Shown: one piece after another, positions 15,218-24,509 of the stretch
Layout of the letters: every line of letters begins with the position of its first letter
Numbering within the stretch: the stretch's first letter is position 1
DNA from: Rhodococcus sp. 14-1411-2a
Lineage (GTDB): Bacteria; Actinomycetota; Actinomycetes; Mycobacteriales; Mycobacteriaceae
DNA length: 64,000 nt
Direction of reading: 5' to 3'
Assembly (NCBI RefSeq): GCF_002259485.1
Contig: NZ_NPGA01000009.1
Location: forward strand, 62,001-126,000
Notes under the pieces: model-generated
Told to the model about the DNA's origin: nothing
What the model saw: only the letters and a program-made list of their open reading frames with translations
Database searches by the model: none
Position numbers and translations under genes: made by a program

Positions 15218-15784
15218 TCACTGCCTCCAGTGCTGTAAAAGTGTGTCGATTCCGTCGAGGATGCGGGCCCAGGACTGCTGCGAGTCGGGCGCACTGTGAC
15301 CGAACGAGCCCGACGCATCGAGGCTGGCATAGCCGTGAAACACGCTGCCGAGCAATCGAACTGCGTGTACCTGATCCTCTTCACCGAGGTCGTACCCCCG
15401 GAGGATCGCTTTCATCATTGCCGAGTGACGCACTCCCGCACTTGCGAGAGCAGTCTCGTGATCGAGTGGAAACTGCGTCGCCGCATAGCGACCGGGGTGC
15501 TCCCGCGAATAGTCGAGATACGCGTTGGCGACGGCCACCAATGCGTCCTTGCCCGCTCGGCCTGCCAGCGCCTCGGACACCCGATCGGCCAGTTCCTCCA
15601 ACGCCAGCAGCGCTATCCCGACGTTCAACTCGTGCGCGTTCTTCAGGTGCGAATACAGGCTCGCCACCTTGACGTCGAAGCGTCTGGCCAGCTCACTGGC
15701 GGTGACGCGATCGAAGCCGACCTCATCGGCCAGATCCGCTCCTGCTGCCACGATGCGTTGCGCGGTCAATCCTGCGCGTGCCAT
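15218..15784 (-). CDS. TetR-family regulator
   Basis: A protein of 188 residues. The N-terminal HTH (IVAAGADLADEVGFDRVTAS, then ELARRFDVKVASLYSHLKN) is typical of TetR. The C-terminal ligand domain resembles the WHG/TetR_C_33 group (HGYASLDASGSFGHSAP). It is co-transcribed with the FBP protein gene. A palindrome at 15823-15853, just upstream of its start and against the ABC exporter's stop, is the likely operator for autorepression. Confidence 0.88.
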   Translation of the reverse strand: MARAGLTAQRIVAAGADLADEVGFDRVTASELARRFDVKVASLYSHLKNAHELNVGIALLALEELADRVSEALAGRAGKDALVAVANAYLDYSREHPGRYAATQFPLDHETALASAGVRHSAMMKAILRGYDLGEEDQVHAVRLLGSVFHGYASLDASGSFGHSAPDSQQSWARILDGIDTLLQHWRQ

Positions 15785-15822
15785 ACCGGCCTCCTCGTTC
15801 TTTCGAGGACACCGTAACCAAA

Positions 15823-15853
15823 CCTAATAGCTTTAGGCAAATTGCTAAAGCAA
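15823..15853. promoter_or_regulatory. Candidate TetR operator
   Basis: Nested inverted repeats: CCTAA-TAGCT-TTAGG (15823-15837), GCTTTAG-N8-CTAAAGC (15830-15851) and TTGC-TAAA-GCAA (15842-15853). The overall size fits one or two TetR dimers. It is AT-rich against its surroundings and lies 39-69 bases before the TetR start codon. Confidence 0.6.
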
Positions 15854-17602
15854 TCAGCGACCCTGCCACGCCTCCCACAGCTGTGCGTATCGTCCACCGG
15901 CCGCGACCAGCTCCTCGTGCGGGCCCTGTTCCAGAATTCTGCCGTGTTCGAGGACCACCACGCGGTCGGCGGCAGCAGCCTGAGTCAGCCGATGCGCGAC
16001 GATCAACGTGCTGCGCCCCCTGGTCGCTGCCTCGGCCGCAGCTTCGAGATCTCGCGCACCGGAACTGCCCGCCTCCGCGGTGGCCTCGTCCAACACCGCG
16101 ACGGCCGGGTCGGCGAGAACCAGTCGCGCCAAGGCCAATTGCTGCGACTGTGCCGCGGTCAACTGGTGTCCTCCCTCGCCGACGGCGGTATCGAGGCCGT
16201 TCTCGAGCGCCTCGACCCACGACCAGGCACCGACGGTGCGTAGTGCGGCTTCGACGTCGTCACGACCGGCATCAGGGGCGGCAAGCAACACGTCGTCGAT
16301 CAATCGGCCGGCGAACACGTGCACTTCCTGGCTGACGATCGCGACGTGTCGCCGCAGGCCCTCACTGCCCAGCGCATCCAGTGATGCGCCGCCGACCCGA
16401 ACCGTCCCCGACGTCGACGCCATCGAGCCTGCCGCGATCGCTGCAATCGTGGATTTGCCTGCGCCGGTGGATCCGACGAGAGCGACGGTCTCCCCTGCGC
16501 CGACCCGCAGGTTCACTCCGTGCAGAACCTCGTGGCCGGACTCGTACTCGTGCCGCAGATCGGTGACGTCCAAGGTGGCGTCGGACGGCACGGAACCGTC
16601 GCCGACGGGTCGCTCGTCGGGGATGTCGATGACGCCGACGAGCCGGGCCAACGAGGCTCCCGCGGACTGGATGTCGTCGAACGTGAACAGCAGGGTGCCG
16701 ATCGGATTGAACAGTCGGTGGAACAGCAGCGCCGCAGCGGTCGTCTCACCGACGGTGACGTGATCGCCTCGCACCAGCAAGAATCCGGCCAACAGGATCA
16801 CCGAGAGTCCGACGCATTCGGCGCGATTGCTTCGAGATCCGAATCGGGTGAACAAGCGGAACACATCGACGCCGATGTCGCGGGCCTTCGCCGACGCTCT
16901 GTCGATCTCGCTCAGGTGCGCCGACTCGAGTCCGTACGCACGAACGGTTTTTGCGCCCTGCATGCTGCTGACGAAGGACTGCGCTCGCTCGCCCATCGCC
17001 ACGCGCTCGGCCGCGTACTTCGGTGCCGAGCGGGGCAGATACCAGCGCAGCGCGAGGACGTACATCGGCAGCGCGACGAGCCCCGCCAGGCCCAGCCGCC
17101 AGTCGATGCCGAGCATCGTGATCATGCTCAGGCACACGAGCAGGAACGCGCCGACGAGCTGCGGGATCACCTCACCGATCGACTTGGCCATCACCGCGAC
17201 GTCGTCGCCCACCCGGGAGAGCAAGTCGCCCTTGCCCACTCGCTCGAGCGTGGCCACCGGCAGATGCAGCGCGCGGCGCACGACGGCCTCGCGCAGCGAC
17301 GCCAGAATGCCCTCACCCAACGTACTGATGAGGTAGCCGCTGAAACCGGTGACGATGCCGCCGATCACTGCGGCCACCGAGATCACGACGACAACCCCGA
17401 TGATCGTCGACGAGTCGGCCCCGTCGCGGACGCGGTCGACCAGGACCCCGAAGACGTAGACCGGCACCAGCGACATCGCCGCCGCAAGTGCGCCGAGGAG
17501 CAGCGTGACCGCCGTACGCACCCGTCGTAGTTTCAGCTGTTCCAGCAACCAGCGACCGGATCGGGCTCCGGTGGCGATCGGAAGAAGTTCGGGGGTGGTC
17601 AT
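15854..17602 (-). CDS. ABC exporter half, canonical Walker motifs, altered signature
   Basis: A protein of 582 residues: six membrane helices (about 30-310) then an ATPase domain. Walker A is intact (GSTGAGKST) and so is Walker B with its catalytic Glu (VAVLDEATAE) and the H-loop His (VAHRLTQ). The signature loop, normally LSGGQ, reads LTAAQ. Its stop lies beside the TetR operator, and its start overlaps the upstream partner gene (ATGA). In a heterodimer its Walker A would pair with the partner's normal LSGGQ to make the one active ATP site. The substrate is unknown; a lipid, peptide or drug is possible. Confidence 0.9.
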   Translation of the reverse strand: MTTPELLPIATGARSGRWLLEQLKLRRVRTAVTLLLGALAAAMSLVPVYVFGVLVDRVRDGADSSTIIGVVVVISVAAVIGGIVTGFSGYLISTLGEGILASLREAVVRRALHLPVATLERVGKGDLLSRVGDDVAVMAKSIGEVIPQLVGAFLLVCLSMITMLGIDWRLGLAGLVALPMYVLALRWYLPRSAPKYAAERVAMGERAQSFVSSMQGAKTVRAYGLESAHLSEIDRASAKARDIGVDVFRLFTRFGSRSNRAECVGLSVILLAGFLLVRGDHVTVGETTAAALLFHRLFNPIGTLLFTFDDIQSAGASLARLVGVIDIPDERPVGDGSVPSDATLDVTDLRHEYESGHEVLHGVNLRVGAGETVALVGSTGAGKSTIAAIAAGSMASTSGTVRVGGASLDALGSEGLRRHVAIVSQEVHVFAGRLIDDVLLAAPDAGRDDVEAALRTVGAWSWVEALENGLDTAVGEGGHQLTAAQSQQLALARLVLADPAVAVLDEATAEAGSSGARDLEAAAEAATRGRSTLIVAHRLTQAAAADRVVVLEHGRILEQGPHEELVAAGGRYAQLWEAWQGR

Positions 17603-19347
17603 CGCAGCACCGCGTCCTTGTACTGCGCGTCCGAGGACGCGAGATCGTGGTGCGTTCCCTCGGCGACGACGCGGCCGTCGTCGACGACGAGAACGCGATG
17701 GGTCACCGACAGCAGCGCAGGGCTGGTGGTGATGAGGATCGTTGTCTGCGAGCTTCTTTCGGTGTGCCGGAGCTCGGCGATGCCGCGGGCGATGGCGTGC
17801 TCGGTGACGGCGTCGACGGCGGTGGTGGGGTCGTGCAGTACCAGGACCGGGGCGTCGACCGACAGCGCTCGCGCCAACGCCACTCGCTGGCGTTGGCCGC
17901 CGGACAGGCTGGCTCCGCGGTCGGTGACGGCGTGATCGAGACCCGCCTCGTGCAATTCGACGACGTCGGTGGCCGCGGATGCCTGGAGCACTCGGTCGAG
18001 TTCGGCGTCGGGCCGCTCCCGCCCGGCGGTGACGTTGCTGCGGACGGTTCCGGCGAACAGGTCGGTGAGGTGCGGCTCGACGAGAACGGTCTCGCGGGAG
18101 CGTCGAAGATCGATCTCTCCCGCCGGAATGCCGCCGACGCGAACAGATCCGGTGTAGTCGGCGTCGGAGATCTGACCGGACAGCAGCGCGGCGAGCGCCT
18201 CTCCGTCCTGCGGTCGGTAGGCGACCACGCCGAGCATCTCGCCTGGTTCTGCCCGGAAGGTGAGGCCGTCGAGCGATCGGAATCGAACGCTGTCGACACC
18301 GAGATCGGTCCGCGCGGGCACCGCGGATTTCGACTGCGGTAGAACGTGTTCCGCACCGAGCACCAGGGCCAACCGATCGGCCGATCCGCGCACCATCGCC
18401 ACGACGCCGGGGATCCTCGCCAACCCGGTCAGGGGTTCGATGACGAACTGGGCAAGGCCGATGACGGTGATAAACTCACCGACCGAAATTCGGCCCTGCA
18501 GCGCGAACCAGCCGGCGGTACCGGCGATCCCGACGGCCAGCAATGCGTTGACCGTTGCCGACAAGCCCTGATAGACGTTGTTCGCGCGAGCCAGCTTCAG
18601 AGTCGCCGCCAATGCCGTTCGGCTCGACGTCACGAATCGCTCGGTCGCGGCGTTCTCGGCACCGATGCCACGCAGCGGCCGGACACCGCTGACCAGATCG
18701 GTGGCCATACCCGACACACCGGCGATCCGGGCCTGCTGGGCGGTGGCTGCGCGGGTGAGCAGTGGAGCGAGGCGCTGCAGCGCGATCAAGATGACCGGGG
18801 TCCCGATCACGACGGCAAGGCCCAGGGGAACGTCGATGATCAACAACGCCACAGCCGATGCGACGACCGCGACGGCCGACGCGAAGACCCGCGCGATCAG
18901 ATCGAGGATCCACGACTCCTTCTCGGCGTCGGACGTCGAGACCGTCAGCAACTCCCCCGCCGACAGCTCGGTACGTACACCCCGCGGATCGAGGACACGA
19001 CCGGCGACCTCCACGCGCACCAGATGCGCCTCCCGCTCGATGGCGACGACGATGATGCGGGCACCGATCCGCCACGCATACGACAGGGTGACGAACAAGG
19101 CCGCCAGACCGACCAGCGAGACGATCATCGCCGTCACATCACCGGTGTCGATGGCCCGCGAGACGATGAGTCCGATCGCCACCGGGACCATCGTTTCGCA
19201 CAGTTGATGCACTCCGAACAGCAGCGACGAGACGATCAGTCGGGTGCGATGGCGTCGGACGGTGCGTCGCAGAATCGCGGAGCCGGTGGCCGGAGAAGGC
19301 TCCTCCACCACTGTCCGAGCATGGCGGAGCGGCACAGAATCGGTCAT
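17599..19347 (-). CDS. ABC exporter half with dead Walker A and B, intact LSGGQ
   Basis: A protein of 582 residues from the ATG at 19347, with six membrane helices then an ATPase domain. The Walker A position reads GVVAYRPQDGEAL, lacking the GxxGxGK[ST] loop. Walker B reads VLVLHDPTTAVD, with Pro where the catalytic Glu should be. The signature loop is a perfect LSGGQRQRVALARAL. It therefore cannot hydrolyse ATP itself but completes the partner's site. Four-base overlap with the partner gene and full length argue against decay: this is a specialised asymmetric exporter. Confidence 0.9.
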   Translation of the reverse strand: MTDSVPLRHARTVVEEPSPATGSAILRRTVRRHRTRLIVSSLLFGVHQLCETMVPVAIGLIVSRAIDTGDVTAMIVSLVGLAALFVTLSYAWRIGARIIVVAIEREAHLVRVEVAGRVLDPRGVRTELSAGELLTVSTSDAEKESWILDLIARVFASAVAVVASAVALLIIDVPLGLAVVIGTPVILIALQRLAPLLTRAATAQQARIAGVSGMATDLVSGVRPLRGIGAENAATERFVTSSRTALAATLKLARANNVYQGLSATVNALLAVGIAGTAGWFALQGRISVGEFITVIGLAQFVIEPLTGLARIPGVVAMVRGSADRLALVLGAEHVLPQSKSAVPARTDLGVDSVRFRSLDGLTFRAEPGEMLGVVAYRPQDGEALAALLSGQISDADYTGSVRVGGIPAGEIDLRRSRETVLVEPHLTDLFAGTVRSNVTAGRERPDAELDRVLQASAATDVVELHEAGLDHAVTDRGASLSGGQRQRVALARALSVDAPVLVLHDPTTAVDAVTEHAIARGIAELRHTERSSQTTILITTSPALLSVTHRVLVVDDGRVVAEGTHHDLASSDAQYKDAVLR

Positions 19348-19452
19348 TTGCTGCAGCCTATGGCATCGGGAAGTGGCGATGGGACGCCACATTTACATAG
19401 AGTCGGGACCAACGAACACCGTGTAAGCCCAGCAGAGAGTACGGAGAACACC

Positions 19453-19632
19453 ATGCCTGCCAAGACTTCGACCGACAACGACATCGCCGACGAAGACATC
19501 GTCCCACTCGAGTACGAGACGGCCAGCCAGGCTCAGCGCGTCGTCGCGGCCTACGCAACCGATGCCGACGAATGCCGCATGTTGCTGTCGATGTTGGGTA
19601 TAGATCCTGTTGTGAAGGGCGAAAGCGAGTAG
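19453..19632 (+). CDS. Small conserved protein upstream of otsA (59 aa)
   Basis: The protein starts MPAKTSTDNDIADEDIVPLE and continues EYETASQAQRVVAAYATDAD to a short C-terminus. GGAGA precedes the ATG. It ends 51 bases before otsA on the same strand. From memory, M. tuberculosis also has a small unknown protein (Rv3489) directly before otsA (Rv3490), so the pairing may be conserved. The acidic first half and helical second half suggest a small regulator or subunit, but its function is unknown. Confidence 0.6.
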   Translation: MPAKTSTDNDIADEDIVPLEYETASQAQRVVAAYATDADECRMLLSMLGIDPVVKGESE

Positions 19633-19683
19633 CACCTTCGCAGGACTGGCTCCCCCAGAGATCTACAAGCGGATTGGACAGTT

Positions 19684-21132
19684 GTGGCTGACGCCTCGCA
19701 GGGTTCGGATTTTGTCGTCGTAGCCAACCGGTTGCCGGTCGATCTGGAAAAGCTTCCGGACGGAAGCACACGATGGAAGCGAAGCCCAGGCGGGTTGGTC
19801 ACCGCTCTCGAACCGATCCTGCGCGCCAACAAGGGTGCCTGGGTGGGGTGGGTCGGTGTCTCGGACGTCGACGTCGAGCCGTTCGTCGAGGACGGCCTGC
19901 AACTGCGTCCGGTCACGATCAGCGAGAAGGAATACACCCAGTACTACGAGGGCTTCTCCAACGCGACGCTGTGGCCGCTCTATCACGACGTCATCGTCAA
20001 GCCGGAGTACGACCGCGACTGGTGGAACGCCTACGTCGAAGTCAACCGCCGCTTCGCCGAGAAGACCTCCGAGGCTGCAGCACAGGGCGCGACGGTGTGG
20101 ATCCAGGACTACCAGCTCCAGCTCGTTCCGAAGATGCTGCGGATGCTGCGCCCCGACCTGACCATCGGGTTCTTCCTGCACATACCGTTCCCGCCGATCG
20201 AGCTGTTCATGCAGATGCCGTGGCGCACCGAGATCGTCGAAGGGCTGCTCGGTGCCGACCTCATCGGTTTCCATCTGTCCGGCGGCGCGCAGAACTTCCT
20301 CTACCTTGCCCGACGCCTCGCCGGGGGAACCACGTCCCGCGGAACCGTCGGAGTGCGGTCCAAGTTGGGCGTCGTGCAGGTCGGCTTCCGAACCGTGCGG
20401 GTCGGCGCGTTCCCGATCTCCATCGATTCCGGTGATCTCGACACCAAGTCTCGCTCCAAGGCCGTCCGGGATCGCGCGAAGCAACTGCGCAAGGATCTGG
20501 GCAACCCGAAGCGCATCATGCTCGGCGTCGATCGACTCGATTACACCAAGGGAATCGACGTTCGGCTCAACGCGTTTCGCGAACTGCTCGAAGAGGGCCG
20601 CGTCGATCCCGCCGAGAACGTCATCGTGCAGTTGGCGACACCCAGCCGGGAACGCGTCGAGAGCTACGTCGCCATGCGCGGCGAAATCGAGCAGCAGGTC
20701 GGCCGCATCAACGGCGAGTACGGCCAGGTGGGCCACCCCGTGGTGCACTACCTGCACCGGCCGATCCCCCGCGACGACCTGCTGGCCTACTTCGTCGCTG
20801 CCGACGTCATGCTGGTCACTCCGCTGCGTGACGGCATGAACCTCGTCGCCAAGGAGTACGTGGCCTGCCGCAGCGACCTCGGTGGCGCTCTGGTGCTCAG
20901 CGAATTCACCGGTGCCGCAGCAGAACTGCGCCAGGCGTACCTGTGCAACCCACACGACCTGGACAGCGTGAAGGACGCCATCATCGGCGCACTGGAGCAG
21001 GAACCCGAGGCAGGCAAACGCCACATGCGTGCCATGCGCAGGCAGGTGCTCGCGCACGACGTCGATCGCTGGGCCCGCTCCTTCCTGACCGCACTCGCAG
21101 CGCCGGCGGAGGGCACCAACCTCAGCCGATAA
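19684..21132 (+). CDS. otsA: Trehalose-6-phosphate synthase
   Basis: A protein of 482 residues from a GTG start; full length for OtsA (GT20). It makes trehalose-6-phosphate from a nucleotide-sugar glucose donor and glucose-6-phosphate in the cytoplasm. Family motifs are visible: the N-terminal VVVANRLPV, the [10 protein letters not shown] loop, [35 protein letters not shown] (donor and phosphate binding) and the C-terminal [16 protein letters not shown] with its Asp-Gly-Met-Asn. Trehalose is a stress protectant and a precursor of envelope trehalose mycolates. A strong terminator follows. Confidence 0.96.
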   Translation: MADASQGSDFVVVANRLPVDLEKLPDGSTRWKRSPGGLVTALEPILRANKGAWVGWVGVSDVDVEPFVEDGLQLRPVTISEKEYTQYYEGFSNATLWPLYHDVIVKPEYDRDWWNAYVEVNRRFAEKTSEAAAQGATVWIQDYQLQLVPKMLRMLRPDLTIGFFLHIPFPPIELFMQMPWRTEIVEGLLGADLIGFHLSGGAQNFLYLARRLAGGTTSRGTVGVRSKLGVVQVGFRTVRVGAFPISIDSGDLDTKSRSKAVRDRAKQLRKDLGNPKRIMLGVDRLDYTKGIDVRLNAFRELLEEGRVDPAENVIVQLATPSRERVESYVAMRGEIEQQVGRINGEYGQVGHPVVHYLHRPIPRDDLLAYFVAADVMLVTPLRDGMNLVAKEYVACRSDLGGALVLSEFTGAAAELRQAYLCNPHDLDSVKDAIIGALEQEPEAGKRHMRAMRRQVLAHDVDRWARSFLTALAAPAEGTNLSR

Positions 21133-21147
21133 ATCGCTTTCCCGACA

Positions 21148-21184
21148 CCGTCGACGGCTGCTACTTTGCCGTCGACGGTTTTTT
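21148..21184 (+). terminator. Rho-independent terminator after otsA
   Basis: Perfect arms CCGTCGACGGC (21148-21158) and GCCGTCGACGG (21168-21178) with a 9-base loop, followed by six T. A textbook intrinsic terminator 15 bases after the otsA stop. Confidence 0.93.
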
Positions 21185-21273
21185 CGTGCATCGAGACAGT
21201 GAGGAGGTGGCATCGTGGCCACCCGGACATCGACGGACCCGAACCCCCATTCCTCCTCTCTCAAGGATCTCGT

Positions 21274-22284
21274 ATGTCTCCACTCGACCATTACGGCCTC
21301 GATCAGCATTGGCTGACCGAATTCGAAAAGCTTTCCCAGAGAACAACTCTCGCCCGCGTCGTTCGCGTCGACCGAGGTGAATTCGACGCCGTCACCGACA
21401 GCGGCATCGTCCGCTGCACCGGCACCGGTATCTGCACCGGAGATTGGGTGACACTGGACTCGTTCAGGCTCGCCGCTACCCTCCCTCGCCGCACAGCCAT
21501 CGAACGCGCCTCCGCCGGATCCACCTCCGACACACAGGTTCTCGGAGCCAACGTCGACACCGTCGTCGTCACGGTGGCGTCGGACACCGCCCTCGACCTC
21601 GGTCGCGTCGAGCGCTACATCACCCTCGCCTGGGGCAGCGGCGCCGTTCCCGTGGTCGCGATCACCAAGACCGACAGCGGTAGCGTCGCCGAGGAGTTGG
21701 TGCTGGCCGCCGCGCCGGGTGTGGAGGTGTGCACCACCAGCGCGGTCGACGGCAGCGGAATCGACTCACTGACAGCACATCTGCGCGGCACGGTGGCCTT
21801 GATCGGGCCGTCGGGATCCGGAAAGTCGACGCTCGGTAACGCTCTGCTGGGTGGTTCGGTTCTGGAAACCGGTGCCACTCGGTCGGCCGACGGCAAAGGC
21901 AGGCACACGACGGTGCGTCGAGAATTGGTGCCGATCCCGTCCTCTGCCCTGGTGCTGCTGGACACCCCGGGCTTGCGTTCGGTGGGCGTGCAAGGATCGG
22001 AAGACGCTGTGGCGAGCGCCTTCTCCGACGTCGACGAACTCGCCGCACTGTGCCGGTTCGGTGACTGCGCGCACGAACACGAACCCGGCTGTGCGGTGAT
22101 TGCCGCCGTCGACGCGGGTGAGCTCACCGAACGACGACTGGGCAACTACCGAAAACTGTTGCGCGAGAACGCCTGGGCGATGTCGAGGCAGGACGCCCGT
22201 GTTCGCAGCGAGAAGTTGCGGGAGTACAAGCAGATCTCGAAGTCGCTGCGCGTCAAGTACGCCGTCGACGGCAGAAAGCGGTAG
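21274..22284 (+). CDS. rsgA: Ribosome small-subunit GTPase RsgA
   Basis: A protein of 336 residues from the ATG at 21274 with AAGGA; the frame opens earlier, inside the otsA terminator, which cannot be the start. It has the circularly permuted GTPase order: OB-fold first, then ITKTD (G4), TSAVDGSGI (G5), GPSGSGKST (G1), and LDTPGLRSVG (G3). The C-terminal zinc motif CRFGDCAHEHEPGC has the expected Cys/His set. RsgA helps late maturation of the 30S subunit and is stress-linked. It converges on a small leftward gene with a 1-base gap; a 13-bp inverted repeat there may end both transcripts. Confidence 0.93.
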   Translation: MSPLDHYGLDQHWLTEFEKLSQRTTLARVVRVDRGEFDAVTDSGIVRCTGTGICTGDWVTLDSFRLAATLPRRTAIERASAGSTSDTQVLGANVDTVVVTVASDTALDLGRVERYITLAWGSGAVPVVAITKTDSGSVAEELVLAAAPGVEVCTTSAVDGSGIDSLTAHLRGTVALIGPSGSGKSTLGNALLGGSVLETGATRSADGKGRHTTVRRELVPIPSSALVLLDTPGLRSVGVQGSEDAVASAFSDVDELAALCRFGDCAHEHEPGCAVIAAVDAGELTERRLGNYRKLLRENAWAMSRQDARVRSEKLREYKQISKSLRVKYAVDGRKR

Positions 22285-22285
22285 G

Positions 22286-22516
22286 TCAGCTCTCGTCGAA
22301 CAGTGAGGGACTGTCGGCCTCTGCCTCGGCCTGCCGGGCCGAACTCTCACTGTTCGACGCCTTCCGCACCACCTCGACCGTGGTGGTACGTACCGACAAC
22401 CGATGACCGTCGTGATGCTCGAGCAACGCCAGACCCTGACGGATCTCGAGCACCTTCCACGGGCCTGCATGCCCGGACGCCTGAACCAGGTCGCCTGGTG
22501 CGATCTCGGAAGCCAC
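22286..22516 (-). CDS. Small hypothetical protein (76 aa)
   Basis: The start is the GTG at 22516 with GGAGA 6 bases upstream. The product begins VASEIAPGDLVQASGHAGPW and continues with beta-rich sequence (KVLEIRQGLALLEHHDGHRL, then SVRTTTVEVV), resembling a small barrel-like fold, and ends in an acidic tail. It is convergent with rsgA and divergent from the MFS gene. No family is recognised with certainty. Confidence 0.55.
   Translation of the reverse strand: MASEIAPGDLVQASGHAGPWKVLEIRQGLALLEHHDGHRLSVRTTTVEVVRKASNSESSARQAEAEADSPSLFDES
22295..22358. terminator. Inverted repeat between rsgA and its convergent neighbour
   Basis: GTCGAACAGTGAG (22295-22307) and CTCACTGTTCGAC (22346-22358) are perfect 13-bp arms 38 bases apart. 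They lie 11 bases past the rsgA stop but inside the 3' coding end of the small leftward gene. A hairpin here could end the rsgA message. Confidence 0.45.
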
Positions 22517-22675
22517 TGTTGTTCTCCATTCACCGAGCAAGCAATTCGGAGTCGAGCAAGTCTGTGACACACACCCTATCGGGCGCGCCCTGCCCGCATC
22601 TCACTTGCTCGTCGAACAATTTAGGAGTACTCATGTAATAGTTATAGAAATACAAGCATTATCGCGGAGGTGAAC

Positions 22676-24091
22676 GTGGCCGAGTTGACTCGACGACACC
22701 GATATCTCGTGCTCGGCATCTGCTGCCTGAGTCTGTTTCTCGTCAGCACCGACAACACGATCGTCAACGTCGCGCTGCCGTCGATGCGCGCAGATCTGAA
22801 CGCGTCGGTATCGGGTCTGCAGTGGATCATCGACGCGTACACGCTGGTCGTGGCATCACTGCTGATGCTCGGCGGCTCGATGGCCGACAAATACGGCCGC
22901 AAGCGCTTCTTTCTGATCGGCACCGGAACGTTCGTCCTCGGCTCCCTGCTGTGCAGCATCGCACCGTCACTGGGCTGGCTCATCGCCTTCCGCATGCTGC
23001 AGGCCGTCGGCGGCTCGATGATGAATCCTGTCGCGATGTCGATCATCACCAACACCTTCACCGATCCGAAAGAACGTGCCGGGGCCATCGGAATGTGGGG
23101 TGCCGTCGTCGGAATCTCGATGTCGGCGGGCCCGGCGCTGGGCGGCATCCTCGTCACCGGTGCCGGCTGGCAGTCCATCTTCTGGATCAACGTTCCCGTC
23201 GGGATCTTCGCTCTGGCGATGACACTGAAATTCGTGCCGGAATCGAAGGCCGACCACTCACGCAAGTTCGATCCGGCCGGCCAGTTCCTCATCTTCGCGT
23301 TCCTCGTGTCCCTGGTGTTCACCATCATCGAAGGTCCCGCGAAGGGGTGGGGATCGCCGCTGATCGTGTTCACCGGCGCCGTCGCCGTCGGCTCTCTCGT
23401 CGGGCTGCTGGTGGTCGAGTCGCGAATCGAGGAACCGCTCATCCAACTGAAGTTCTTCCGGAGCGCGCCGTTCAGCGGAGCGACGGTGATCGCGGTGTGC
23501 GCGTTCGCTTCTCTCGGCGGATTCCTGTTCCTCAACACCCTCTACCTGCAGGACGTGCGCGGATACTCACCACTGCACGCCGGTCTGTACACGCTGCCGA
23601 TGGCGTTGATGACGCTGATCTTCGCGCCGATCTCCGGTCGCATCGTCGGCACCCTCGGAGCGCGTATCCCGCTGCTCATCGCCGGAATCGGCTTCGTGGC
23701 CTCGGCGCTGATGCTCACCCGACTGACTCCGACGACGTCGTTCGCGTGGCTTGCGGTGGCGTACGTGATTTTCGGAATATCCTTCGGCATGGTCAACGCC
23801 CCGATCACCAACACCGCGGTGTCCGGAATGCCGCGCAGTCAGGCCGGAGTGGCATCCGCCATCGCGTCGACGAGCAGGCAGGTGGGTCAATCACTCGGCG
23901 TGGCCGTCGTCGGATCCATCGTCACGGCGAGCATCGTCGGCGAGATCTCCGACGGCTTCACCGCCGCAGCAGTTCCGGCGTGGTTCGTCATCGCGGGTGC
24001 GGGCGTGGTCGTCACCGTGCTCGCCGTGGTCACCACCGGCAGGTGGGCCCGCTCGACCGCCGATCGAATCGACCAACCGGTGCTCGTATGA
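22676..24091 (+). CDS. MFS drug-type exporter (DHA2/14-helix)
   Basis: A protein of 471 residues from the GTG at 22676; the GTG at 22670 overlaps the GGAGG site and is unlikely. Motif D1 is seen near TM1 (LDNTIVNVALP-like: STDNTIVNVALPSM), motif A as GSMADKYGRKR, and motif C as GPALGGIL. Fourteen hydrophobic helices place it with EmrB/QacA-type proton antiporters that expel toxic compounds. The stop overlaps the ATG of a MarR regulator, so the exporter and regulator form an operon. The AT-rich stretch 22630-22661 before it is the likely promoter and MarR site. Confidence 0.9.
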   Translation: MAELTRRHRYLVLGICCLSLFLVSTDNTIVNVALPSMRADLNASVSGLQWIIDAYTLVVASLLMLGGSMADKYGRKRFFLIGTGTFVLGSLLCSIAPSLGWLIAFRMLQAVGGSMMNPVAMSIITNTFTDPKERAGAIGMWGAVVGISMSAGPALGGILVTGAGWQSIFWINVPVGIFALAMTLKFVPESKADHSRKFDPAGQFLIFAFLVSLVFTIIEGPAKGWGSPLIVFTGAVAVGSLVGLLVVESRIEEPLIQLKFFRSAPFSGATVIAVCAFASLGGFLFLNTLYLQDVRGYSPLHAGLYTLPMALMTLIFAPISGRIVGTLGARIPLLIAGIGFVASALMLTRLTPTTSFAWLAVAYVIFGISFGMVNAPITNTAVSGMPRSQAGVASAIASTSRQVGQSLGVAVVGSIVTASIVGEISDGFTAAAVPAWFVIAGAGVVVTVLAVVTTGRWARSTADRIDQPVLV

Positions 24092-24492
24092 CCGACTCGG
24101 AGGCAGCCCTCGTCTGGCGCGAGATGCGCGCGCTGATGCTCGAGAAGCACGACACCCGCCGAGCCGTCGCCGACGCCACCGGGATGAGCTTCCTGCGAGC
24201 CAAGCTGCTCACCAAGTTGCTCACGGGCGATCGGACGGTGACCGAGTTGGCCGAGATTCTTGCGTCCGATGCGCCGTACATATCCCTCAACGTTCGCGAG
24301 CTGGAGAAACGCGACTTGGTGATGCGCACCGAGGATCCCGACGACCGCCGACGCCGCATCATCGGACTCACCGATGCCGGACGCCGGCTCGCCGCGAAGG
24401 CCCGAGCGATCGCCGACGCCCCGCCGCCGGAATTCACGACGGTATCCGCCGAAGACCTGGCGCATCTACGACGGATTCTGCAGCTGCCCTGA
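24088..24492 (+). CDS. MarR-family regulator
   Basis: A protein of 134 residues. The winged HTH is clear: LLTGDRTVTELAEILASDAP, then YISLNVRELEKRDLVMRTED, then PDDRRRRIIGLTDAGRRL, with the DxRxRRI wing. It starts with an ATGA overlap on the exporter gene. The arrangement suggests it represses the exporter operon until a ligand, probably an exporter substrate, binds. Confidence 0.9.
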   Translation: MTDSEAALVWREMRALMLEKHDTRRAVADATGMSFLRAKLLTKLLTGDRTVTELAEILASDAPYISLNVRELEKRDLVMRTEDPDDRRRRIIGLTDAGRRLAAKARAIADAPPPEFTTVSAEDLAHLRRILQLP

Positions 24493-24509
24493 TTGCTGGG
24501 CTTCCCGCT

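Noticed and set aside
17599..19347. ABC half with lost Walker A considered a pseudogene
   Set aside because: Full length, overlaps its partner gene in an ATGA, and its LSGGQ is perfect. The losses match complementary losses in the partner.
19663..21309. 548-residue frame opposite otsA
   Set aside because: Runs across the otsA terminator and lacks any motif. otsA is unmistakable.
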